Origin: an uncultured Lachnospiraceae bacterium
GTDB taxonomy: Bacteria; Bacillota_A; Clostridia; Lachnospirales; Lachnospiraceae
Assembly: GCA_902767195.1 (NCBI GenBank)
Contig: CACXGS010000296.1
Span: 1 to 5,843, forward strand
Length of the DNA stretch: 5,843 bases
Direction of reading: 5' to 3'
Under the pieces are notes generated by a model. The model made no database searches. It was not told where the DNA came from and saw nothing but the letters and a program-made list of their open reading frames with translations. A program made the translations under genes and the position numbers. Positions 1 through 5,843 of the stretch are shown in pieces; positions within the stretch are counted from its first letter, which is position 1, and each line of letters begins with the position of its first letter.

Positions 1-377
1 ATGATGTACACTTTCCTGCGGCCGAACTGGGGCGGATAATCCACCTGGGCCAGCAGCTCGCGCATTTCCTCCACCCGGCTGTTGGAAGCGGCGTCGACCT
101 CCACCACGTCCAGGGAGGCCCCGGACTGGATATTCCGGCAGGCCTCGCATTCCCCGCAGGGATCCCCGTCCTTCGGGTTCAGGCAGTTGACCGCCCGGGA
201 CAGGATTTTGGCCGCGCTGGTTTTGCCCGTGCCGCGGCTGCCGCAGAACAGATAGGCATGTGCCACCCGCCCGGACTGCACCTGATTGCGCAGCGTCCGC
301 ACGACAGCCTTCTGCCCCACCATATCCGAAAACGTCTGCGGACGGAAACGACGATACAGTGCTTGGTATTCTTCCAT
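1..377 (-). CDS. dnaX: DNA polymerase III subunit gamma/tau, N-terminal part (runs off the left edge)
   Basis: This is the ATPase subunit of the replicative clamp loader, which loads the beta sliding clamp onto primed DNA in the cytoplasm. Only 125 complete codons are in the window. The protein opens with MEEYQALYRRFRPQTFSDMV, the hallmark DnaX start. A Walker A P-loop, GSRGTGKTS, lies at residues 46-54. Four cysteines at 65, 74, 77 and 80 form the zinc-binding pattern (C-x8-C-x2-C-x2-C) of bacterial DnaX. DVVEVDAASN at 90-99 is the conserved strand that follows. The sequence stops at KVYII, just before the Walker B DE box. I chose the ATG at 377-375 because it matches the family start and has an AAGGAGG ribosome site upstream. 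The gene is markedly GC-rich (about 60-67% in sampled lines), unlike its neighbour. In Firmicutes dnaX is usually followed by ybaB and recR, which would lie beyond the left edge. Identity is near certain. Confidence 0.97.
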   Translation of the reverse strand, partial: MEEYQALYRRFRPQTFSDMVGQKAVVRTLRNQVQSGRVAHAYLFCGSRGTGKTSAAKILSRAVNCLNPKDGDPCGECEACRNIQSGASLDVVEVDAASNSRVEEMRELLAQVDYPPQFGRRKVYI

Positions 378-388
378 ACAGGCTACTG

Positions 389-395
389 CCTCCTT
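389..395 (-). promoter_or_regulatory. Ribosome binding site of dnaX, in a 64-base intergenic gap
   Basis: On the minus strand the sequence reads AAGGAGG, a near-perfect Shine-Dalgarno core, 11 bases before the ATG at 377. That spacing is slightly long. The site supports the 377 start over the in-frame ATG at 419-417, which has no purine-rich site before it. The gap from 378 to 441 contains no stem-loop followed by a T run. A TTGACG hexamer occurs on the minus strand, but no good -10 box sits 16-18 bases downstream of it. dnaX may therefore be read from transcripts entering through the upstream gene, or from a promoter I cannot recognise. Confidence 0.8.
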
Positions 396-441
396 AATAT
401 CCTGAACGGAAAACACCATATGATATCGTCAATTCTTCTTG

Positions 442-3400
442 TCATCTATATTCTCCGATCTCCAAACCATAATCTTTACAATAGTTTTCTATCAGGCTTA
501 CATCCCCTTCACTGCAGATGACCACATAATCAGAATTGCTGAAAATGTTATTTCCAAGCTCATGAACTGACGAAGGGATATAAACGAATAATAATGAGTC
601 GTTATCAGCAAAGGCATAATCTCCAATACTAAGTATACCTTCTGGAATAATTACATACTGGAAAGAACCTATTCCGCGGAAAGCCTCTTCATCAATCTCA
701 GAAAGTGCTGTAGGAAGCTTCAGCCCATGGAGATCACCATAAACCCGAACATTGCATTCAGCACTGTAACCTCCAGCCGCTGCCGTTACAATAGCATTCC
801 CAGCTCCAACCGCTTTGATCAGTCCATCTTGGACTGTTACAACACTATCATCGCTTGTGGCCCATACAATCTCTGAGGATTCTGGAGCACGATCATCAAG
901 AACCATGACCATCTCATCCGCAAAGGGCAGGCCTGCTGCAAGAGCAACGCGGTTTTTCGTGAATGAGAAAGGCTTCGATGTTACGGCAACCGTTACATCA
1001 TTTACCATTTCGCTTCCTTCAAGAGCAAAATGAAGATGATATGTTCCGCTCGCATGTCCAAGAACTTTCAGGTTCGCCCGACCAAAGGAATTCAGACGAA
1101 TCATGCTATTTTGAATACCAAGAGCCTCCAGGTCGCCCGAAACACTTACTGTCAAACCCTGAGTAACCTCTGCCGGTCCAGCAGATACGTTGATATACTT
1201 TTCTTCATCAATTATCAATTCTATGTCTTCCGCTGTAAATGTCTCTATACCTCTTAGCACGCTTTCGTATTGATAATCGCTGTTCATTGTCACTCCAGCA
1301 TAACTGGTAACCTGTTCATTCACAACGAGATCTATAGCCGCACCAACTGGCAGAGAATTTGCTAATGTCAGTTGCACGTATCTGGCGTATACATTCTGGC
1401 TATTATTCGGATCCTCTTCAGCGTCAGGGAAGATTAAAACAAACTGAACGGTTTCATCATTGCATCTCAGACCAATATTTCCTTCAATTGAAGCGATATT
1501 CATATATTTATCAAATTCAATTGTTACTGCTTCTGATGATACAGATACTTGCTTAACCCTTGGTGCCACCATGCTGACCATGCCAAGATTGACATCTGTC
1601 TGTGGAGGAGGTACGATTAACCAATCGCTCTGCACCTCTTCATAACTTTTTTTCCAAAGTCTGACCTGCCATAATCCATCAGGCACGTCCCACGCATATG
1701 TTCCGTCTCCCCCTGTGATTTGAGGATTGATTTGATTATACGATCCCGCATCCCACTGCGATATCTCTTCATATGGATCATCATAGATATCATACTTGGT
1801 TTCCTTCTGCCAGATAGTAGCTTCTACACCCTCCAAACGGTTAGATAAAACAGCTTCATATACAAACCCATTAGGATCAAGTATAGGTTGGATTTTGTTA
1901 CTTGTCACATGATAATTATCTGGATTGGATATATCACTGTGCAATAGTTTCGCTGTTTCTATCAAACTTTGATGTTCTTCTTTCATATGGGCATCATAAA
2001 CACCAATTGCAATTTGCGGTATCGCGCCAATTTCCAAACCAATTCCTGGAAAACATGAAACAATATCGACAGCAACCATGCCCACTTTTGCTGTTGTATA
2101 AACCGCAATTTCCCCTAGAAGCGCCCAGAGATCATCAACGTTTGCATTTGGATTTTTCTGCTTTTCCTTCATGATAAGTTCACCAATCTGGATTGCATCT
2201 CTTCCCAGATTAATTATATCCCACCCATCCATTCCTAATCCGACACCAGAAATAGCGCGTGAAATACTTTTTGCAGCAGCAAATGCTTTTGCATTTTTTG
2301 ATAACTTTATCAATGCCTCGTCTATTTTTCCATTGTTTCTATCAAGTAAGTTTAACCTACTTTTCAAAACGTTCCTATTATGTTGATTTCTTAGCAATTC
2401 TCCTTCTTGTGCATGTGTTAATGACCCGGCGTTTTCCAGTCGATTAATCTCTAGATCTAACACCTTTATTTCTTCCTGAGTTTTTGCATACTTTATTGAA
2501 TTTGTTGATTTTTCTTGATTCAAGACTTTCTTTGACAAATCAACAATTTCCACTCCAGCATCCAGCATGTTGCCAAATATCTGCAGCTTATCATTGATTG
2601 GATCAGCAATTGCCTTAACCCTATCTGTCTTCGCAATTATCTCGTCATATTTATTGCCTATTAACGATGGATCATAGAAGTATGAAGAAGCTGTCGGTTT
2701 ACTGATGGTACATTCATTGTTTATTTTAATTATTTCTCTTCCCGGATTATTCGCATCAACATATGATTGAATAATTGACCCATTTAACGATATTGAACGA
2801 GATTGAATTAGAGAATCTTTCGAATTGGATAAAACTTCAATATAGAAGTTCGGTAAAGCAGGATTATAGAATTTTGAATTTCCATCATAAACCATTTCTA
2901 ATAGCTCTGTAGCAGCATCTGTCATTTCTGCTTGAGCATTGCTTAACATTGCTAAATAGGTATTATACTCATCCAGTAAATTATTTATTGTTTCAAATTC
3001 ACCATCAACATCTTCTAACAAATCAGCCATATCGTAATCAATGTTCTCATCTGCCATTTCATCAATTTCTTTCATATTTGCAATTTGCTCATTCGAGAAA
3101 ACAATATCCTCATTGGTAACTAACTCTACACTTACGCTGGTCGGAAGTGCATAAGACTGAAAATTCCTTTGACAAATCCACTTGGTTTCGCTTGTCTTTT
3201 CTGCCGCAAGCGTTGTCGTTTTCCCATTCGATAATTCAAGTATCACATATACCCCTGTTAATGCAGAGAGATTGCTTCCTTCTACCTCTACATCAAAAGC
3301 TATTTCAGGATATAATGTATTAAATAAAAAACTAAGATTACCGGAAATACTTGCAGCCGTACTCTCTCCCAAATGTCCATTGATCATCGGAATTACCATG

Positions 3401-5843
3401 TTTACCGCATCCGAACCATGGGCATTTGTTCGTAGGGTAACAGATTTCACATAAATCGGATTCTCAACATAATGATACTGAATCAAAGCCGGCTCTGATT
3501 CAATTACCCCGTAGACAGTCTCAAACGTCGCCGTTATCCTATGGCTTGTATAAGTATAAGCATTCACCAGCTCGAAATCCACATTCCAGGCTCCAGTTTT
3601 ATCCGTTTCTGTCCGCGCAACCTCCACGTCATTGTCATACAATGTCACTTGGGCTGTTCCGGAGACTTTTCCCGAAGCATTGTTCATAACGGAATTGGTA
3701 GTCCCCGGCACAGAAATGGTCAAGCCTTCCGCCGCATACCGAACCGGGGTCATGGGAAGCGAGATTTTTTCTCCGTTTTCAGTGAAATTGAACGTACCCT
3801 CAATTTCATATTCCCCACCGGCCAGCGGAAGCAGACATACTCGCAGCATCTCCTCGCCGTGTTCTACCGGAATAATGATTAATCCGTTCTCCTGCTGATT
3901 ATAATTTGCTGATTCTTTATTAATTGTAAGTGTTTCTCCTGCAATCACACACTTTTCCGGTAGCTGAATCGCCCAATACATATCCGTAGCCATAGATTCA
4001 AAAGAATCTCTTAGTTTGGCACTTGCTTTGAGCGTAAAATATTTTCCAGCTTTAGGAGCTTTGCTGTTTGTTGTAAAAGAAACACTTTCAAAATAACTGC
4101 CAATGGCGTAAGTCTCCGGCACTTGTCCGAAAGATTCCATCGTCACTGTCCCTTGCCGAATCGTGACTGTTCTTATCAGATAATCATCATTTTCAGTCAA
4201 TCCCAGGCGAAGCAAATCGGCGCGCTTATAGGGAGTCGCAGCACAAGCTTCCGAACTGATAAGAACAGCCGCATAAGTCCCATCAGTCAATCCAATCGTA
4301 TCTATGCTTCCAGAACCAGAGAACCCGGTCCAGACCAGCTTTTCTTCATGGTCATATAGGAACATGGTGACTGTGCCTTCACTCTGATAGTTTGCGGACA
4401 GGATTCCGCGCTGAGCAAAAGCATAATCTACCGTTGCATCGGCAGCAATAATTATCGTTTTTTCGGCAGGCAGGAAGTCATTGTTTACTGCCTCCATCCT
4501 GATTTTTACCTGATCTCCAGCATTTACTTGGCTGCCAAGATGCAGTTCATTTCCTTCCATCACATAAGCCAGGTTCTGCATTCCGCTGGTCTCATTGCTT
4601 ATCCGGAAAAGAACATTTTCCCACGCATCATATGCTCTGCTCATTCCGTGCGCTGAAGTATAAATGCCCGCAAGTCTCAGAACAAAGTCATTTTCATTTT
4701 CATTCTTTTTTAGATACAACGAGACCGCACTGCTGTTTCTGTTCACCGTAATATTCAGCTGCGAAGGCTGATCATATTCCAAAGCAATTTGGCCAGAAAT
4801 CGAAACGTGGGCTGTCAGTTCAGTTCCCAAAGGCATATTATGCACATCCTGGCCTACCGCAATCTGATTTCCTTCTCTGTCTGTCCATAGTATTTCCGCA
4901 GAGTCAGAAACATTCTTTAACCTGCTGTCACGTATCGTCAGATGAACGCTTGCGTTTTCATACAGTTGAGGAATCTGGACTTCTGTCTTGCTTCCCCCTA
5001 TCGTTATGGGATGGACTTCTGATAAACGATAGCCCAGGGCATTCCTGATAAATAATTGGTATTGTCCGTTTTCTTCAATTCCATAGAAGACATACTTTAA
5101 GCTTCCGTCCATGGTTTTGATGTATTCTGTTCCATTATGGGCAAGTACAAGCGAAAGGCCTGCATATTTAGCCAAATCTTCTTCAGGAAGTGTGATTGCA
5201 ATAGATTTTTGGTCATTATACGCATATGGTACAGCGTTTTTCTCCGCCCAGTTTTCCGCATAGCTGTCCGGATAAACTGTGAGTAACAATGCTGGGCAGT
5301 CTGTAAAATTTTCATCATCAATGATGGAAATAGTTCTTGGCAGATTCACCTTTGTGAGCGCGGGACAATTTACTATAGCATTTCTTGCTATAGAGTCGAC
5401 TCCTTCCAGGATCGTAATTTCGGAAAGAGCTTCAAATCCGGAAAACATGCCGGAAGGAATCTCAGAAACACTGTCAAAAATGGTCACACATCTTAACGAA
5501 TCTTTTATAGAATAAAACACATAACTGGAAGCATACGCATCATTCAAAATCAATTCGTCGACATCGGAATTCTTATAGAAGGCATAATCATAGACGGATT
5601 CCACATTTTCTGGTATCTCAACTTTCGTTGCGCTCCCAGTGTATGAATACAGCGTAAGCTTTTCTTTCCCGTCGACTGTCGTATATCGGAGCCCAAACGA
5701 TGTGTCTTCTCCTACATAAAAATCATGATTTATTCCTGATACTGTCCTGGCTGTTACACTGTCAGGATCGCAATATACCAGTGCGTCACATCCGGTAAAT
5801 GCATTGTAGTTATAACCATAACCGCTTCCGCTGCTTTTTAAAC
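442..5843 (-). CDS. Giant multidomain LRR/Ig-like probable surface protein, N-terminus outside the window
   Basis: The frame is open from the right edge (first full codon 5841-5839, Leu) to a TGA at 444-442, giving 1799 visible residues. A GTG at 5604 is in frame but is internal: it has no ribosome site, and LRR sequence continues upstream of it. Modules by visible residue: BspA-like LRR_5 repeats about 9-210; beta-rich segments 211-478; a clostridial conserved beta segment 479-704; an Ig-like domain with VSGTAQVTLYDNDVEVA 705-791; a further beta segment 792-914; an acidic, helical and coiled-coil region with a hydrophobic stretch 915-1314; a carboxypeptidase-regulatory-like module 1319-1422; an SbsA-type Ig 1426-1531; a beta domain 1539-1620; a Big_2-type Ig 1622-1701; and a second LRR array 1703-1799. 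Such proteins are normally exported and bind host or other ligands. That role is inferred from the family, and the ligand is unknown. No catalytic motif is visible. There is no C-terminal LPXTG or SLH anchor. Low-GC stretches suggest mosaic origin. Confidence 0.9.
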   Translation of the reverse strand, partial: LKSSGSGYGYNYNAFTGCDALVYCDPDSVTARTVSGINHDFYVGEDTSFGLRYTTVDGKEKLTLYSYTGSATKVEIPENVESVYDYAFYKNSDVDELILNDAYASSYVFYSIKDSLRCVTIFDSVSEIPSGMFSGFEALSEITILEGVDSIARNAIVNCPALTKVNLPRTISIIDDENFTDCPALLLTVYPDSYAENWAEKNAVPYAYNDQKSIAITLPEEDLAKYAGLSLVLAHNGTEYIKTMDGSLKYVFYGIEENGQYQLFIRNALGYRLSEVHPITIGGSKTEVQIPQLYENASVHLTIRDSRLKNVSDSAEILWTDREGNQIAVGQDVHNMPLGTELTAHVSISGQIALEYDQPSQLNITVNRNSSAVSLYLKKNENENDFVLRLAGIYTSAHGMSRAYDAWENVLFRISNETSGMQNLAYVMEGNELHLGSQVNAGDQVKIRMEAVNNDFLPAEKTIIIAADATVDYAFAQRGILSANYQSEGTVTMFLYDHEEKLVWTGFSGSGSIDTIGLTDGTYAAVLISSEACAATPYKRADLLRLGLTENDDYLIRTVTIRQGTVTMESFGQVPETYAIGSYFESVSFTTNSKAPKAGKYFTLKASAKLRDSFESMATDMYWAIQLPEKCVIAGETLTINKESANYNQQENGLIIIPVEHGEEMLRVCLLPLAGGEYEIEGTFNFTENGEKISLPMTPVRYAAEGLTISVPGTTNSVMNNASGKVSGTAQVTLYDNDVEVARTETDKTGAWNVDFELVNAYTYTSHRITATFETVYGVIESEPALIQYHYVENPIYVKSVTLRTNAHGSDAVNMVIPMINGHLGESTAASISGNLSFLFNTLYPEIAFDVEVEGSNLSALTGVYVILELSNGKTTTLAAEKTSETKWICQRNFQSYALPTSVSVELVTNEDIVFSNEQIANMKEIDEMADENIDYDMADLLEDVDGEFETINNLLDEYNTYLAMLSNAQAEMTDAATELLEMVYDGNSKFYNPALPNFYIEVLSNSKDSLIQSRSISLNGSIIQSYVDANNPGREIIKINNECTISKPTASSYFYDPSLIGNKYDEIIAKTDRVKAIADPINDKLQIFGNMLDAGVEIVDLSKKVLNQEKSTNSIKYAKTQEEIKVLDLEINRLENAGSLTHAQEGELLRNQHNRNVLKSRLNLLDRNNGKIDEALIKLSKNAKAFAAAKSISRAISGVGLGMDGWDIINLGRDAIQIGELIMKEKQKNPNANVDDLWALLGEIAVYTTAKVGMVAVDIVSCFPGIGLEIGAIPQIAIGVYDAHMKEEHQSLIETAKLLHSDISNPDNYHVTSNKIQPILDPNGFVYEAVLSNRLEGVEATIWQKETKYDIYDDPYEEISQWDAGSYNQINPQITGGDGTYAWDVPDGLWQVRLWKKSYEEVQSDWLIVPPPQTDVNLGMVSMVAPRVKQVSVSSEAVTIEFDKYMNIASIEGNIGLRCNDETVQFVLIFPDAEEDPNNSQNVYARYVQLTLANSLPVGAAIDLVVNEQVTSYAGVTMNSDYQYESVLRGIETFTAEDIELIIDEEKYINVSAGPAEVTQGLTVSVSGDLEALGIQNSMIRLNSFGRANLKVLGHASGTYHLHFALEGSEMVNDVTVAVTSKPFSFTKNRVALAAGLPFADEMVMVLDDRAPESSEIVWATSDDSVVTVQDGLIKAVGAGNAIVTAAAGGYSAECNVRVYGDLHGLKLPTALSEIDEEAFRGIGSFQYVIIPEGILSIGDYAFADNDSLLFVYIPSSVHELGNNIFSNSDYVVICSEGDVSLIENYCKDYGLEIGEYR
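445..735 (-). repeat. C-terminal BspA-like leucine-rich repeat array with cap, within the giant CDS
   Basis: Three units of about 23 residues are visible: KLPTALSEIDEEAFRGIG, IPEGILSIGDYAFADNDSLL and IPSSVHELGNNIFSNSDYVV. The array ends with a cap-like tail, CSEGDVSLIENYCKDYGLEI, which parallels the cap of the N-terminal array (DSYAENWAEKNAVPYAY). The protein stops four residues later, so no wall-anchor signal follows. LRR_5 arrays of this kind mediate binding to host proteins or other bacteria in BspA-like proteins; the ligand here is unknown. Confidence 0.85.
739..978 (-). other. Big_2-type bacterial Ig domain, within the giant CDS
   Basis: Visible residues 1622-1701 show the usual Big_2 signature: SFTKNRVALAAGLPF at the start, IVWATSDDSVVTVQDGLIKA (the 'W-S-D-V-V-G-I-A' core), then VGAGNAIVTAAAGGYSAECN ('G-G-A-I-T-A'). 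This intimin/invasin-like fold is a common rigid spacer in surface adhesins. Another beta-rich domain precedes it (about 982-1227), with weaker resemblance to an Ig. It links directly to the C-terminal LRR array. Confidence 0.8.
1249..1887 (-). other. Carboxypeptidase-regulatory-like module followed by an SbsA-type Ig domain, within the giant CDS
   Basis: Visible residues 1319-1422 carry DPNGFVYEAVLSNRLEGVEA, then QWDAGSYNQINP, GTYAWDVPDGLWQVRLWKKS and WLIVPPPQTDVNLGMV. This order (a 'YEAV-SNRLEGV' opening, a 'G-Y-WDVP-G-WQV' beta turn and a 'VPPPQ' exit) resembles the transthyretin-like carboxypeptidase regulatory fold as used in clostridial surface proteins. Immediately after it, residues 1426-1531 start with APRVKQVSVSSEAVTIEFDK and match the first strands of an SbsA/Big_5-type Ig ('V-I-F-K-M'), continuing to VNEQVTSYAGVTMNSDYQY. 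Both are structural extracellular modules. The assignment is from motif recognition without a profile search. Confidence 0.65.
1900..3099 (-). other. AT-rich acidic/helical and coiled-coil region with a hydrophobic stretch, within the giant CDS
   Basis: This covers visible residues about 915-1314. It opens with a very acidic, Met-rich helical stretch (EIDEMADENIDYDMADLL, then EDVDGEFETINNLLDEY). A short mixed beta part follows (FYIEVLSNSKDSLIQSRSI). Next come long helices with heptad-like spacing, roughly at 2269-2652 (for example QEEIKVLDLEINRLENAG). The region ends with a glycine-rich segment (GVGLGMDGWDIINLG) and a hydrophobic stretch encoded at about 1993-2136. Sampled 60-base lines here have 27-38% GC, clearly below the rest of the gene. 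I do not recognise a named domain. It sits between two Ig-like groups that are usually arranged as spacers, so it could be a stalk, an oligomerisation unit or a membrane-active segment. Confidence 0.6.
3469..4407 (-). other. Conserved beta/Ig-like segment typical of large clostridial secreted proteins, within the giant CDS
   Basis: This covers visible residues 479-791. It starts at ILSANYQSEGTVTMFLYD and continues through SVSFTTNSKAPKAGKYFTLK, a beta-sandwich strand pattern in which a protein of this kind describes a 'sequence-tolerant' extracellular domain. It ends in an Ig-like fold with VSGTAQVTLYDNDVEVA, followed by TDKTGAWNVDFELVNAYTYT. From memory, this ordered set recurs in very large Oscillospiraceae/Clostridia proteins annotated as Ig-like or fibronectin type III. 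A profile search would be needed to confirm that. Base composition here is about 48-55% GC in sampled lines, higher than in the following helical region. I read it as a structural spacer in the extracellular stalk; no binding or catalytic residues are evident. Confidence 0.55.
5212..5841 (-). repeat. N-terminal BspA-like leucine-rich repeat array (LRR_5), within the giant CDS
   Basis: Four recognisable units with a period of about 23 residues follow the pattern I-P-x2-V-x2-I-x3-AF-x2-C-x2-L-x2-V-x-I. They include EIPENVESVYDYAFYKN, SEIPSGMFSGFEALSEITI, EGVDSIARNAIVNCPALTKV and TISIIDDENFTDCPALLL. A degenerate unit (YASSYVFYSIKDSLRCVTIF) sits between the first two. Upstream of these, YNAFTGCDALVYCDPDSV ends an earlier unit, followed by a beta insert of about 45 residues (FGLRYTTVDGKEKLTLYSYT). 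The array closes with the usual cap, YPDSYAENWAEKNAVPYAY. The array probably extends beyond the right edge. The repeats are visible in protein sequence only; the DNA copies are diverged, so this is not a recent tandem duplication. Function as a ligand-binding solenoid is inferred from the family. Confidence 0.85.

Noticed and set aside
417..419. Alternative upstream in-frame ATG for dnaX
   Set aside because: It would add 14 residues not seen in DnaX proteins, has no ribosome site before it, and would place the good AAGGAGG site inside the coding region.
420..441. Possible promoter or operator around TTGACG and the GATATC palindrome between the genes
   Set aside because: The TTGACG has no acceptable -10 partner at normal spacing, and the six-base palindrome is too short to support an operator.
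258..521. Plus-strand open frame overlapping dnaX and the end of the surface gene
   Set aside because: It is antisense to two well-supported genes, has no recognisable domain and no ribosome site, and crosses their boundary. It is a shadow frame.
3541..3882. Plus-strand open frame of 113 codons antisense to the Ig-like segment
   Set aside because: Its translation has no family-like pattern, while the opposite strand encodes clear beta-domain sequence. A second overlapping plus frame at 3632-3898 is equally unconvincing.
5097..5321. Minus-strand frame of 74 codons within the giant gene
   Set aside because: It lies in another frame of the same strand inside continuous coding sequence, with low-complexity basic composition and no start signal.

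Overview
The window looks like chromosomal DNA from a Clostridia-type Bacillota, probably a gut-associated lineage. Two things point there: the DnaX N-terminus is of the Firmicutes type, and the large neighbouring gene has the module set of giant clostridial surface proteins (LRR_5/BspA-like repeats, Ig-like domains, and a segment with 'YEAVLSNRLEGV' and 'VPPPQ' motifs). The lineage call is an inference from protein style; no rRNA or other marker is present.

Layout, with both genes on the minus strand. From 5843 down to 442 runs one uninterrupted reading frame. It enters the window from the right already open, so the N-terminus and any signal peptide lie outside. It encodes at least 1799 residues of a multidomain, probably secreted protein. 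In N-to-C order the modules are: BspA-like leucine-rich repeats; several beta-rich segments; a beta/Ig-like series typical of clostridial giant proteins; a roughly 400-residue acidic, helical and partly coiled-coil region with a glycine-rich hydrophobic stretch; a carboxypeptidase-regulatory-like module; an SbsA-type Ig; another beta domain; a Big_2-type Ig; and a second short LRR array ending at the stop codon. After 64 bases, dnaX (DNA polymerase III gamma/tau) starts at 377 and runs off the left edge after 125 complete codons.

The two genes have no obvious functional link: one is a clamp-loader subunit, the other a probable surface or adhesion protein. They share orientation, and I see no terminator and no convincing promoter between them. 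Base composition changes sharply. Sampled 60-base lines are about 60-67% GC in dnaX, about 48-55% in much of the N-terminal half of the surface gene, and about 27-38% in its central helical region. The surface gene therefore looks like a compositional mosaic that may be partly acquired.

I saw no RNA gene, mobile element, CRISPR array or origin. All other open frames appear to be shadows of these two genes. I found no clearly undescribed system. The most unusual element is the AT-rich helical/hydrophobic segment inside the giant protein.
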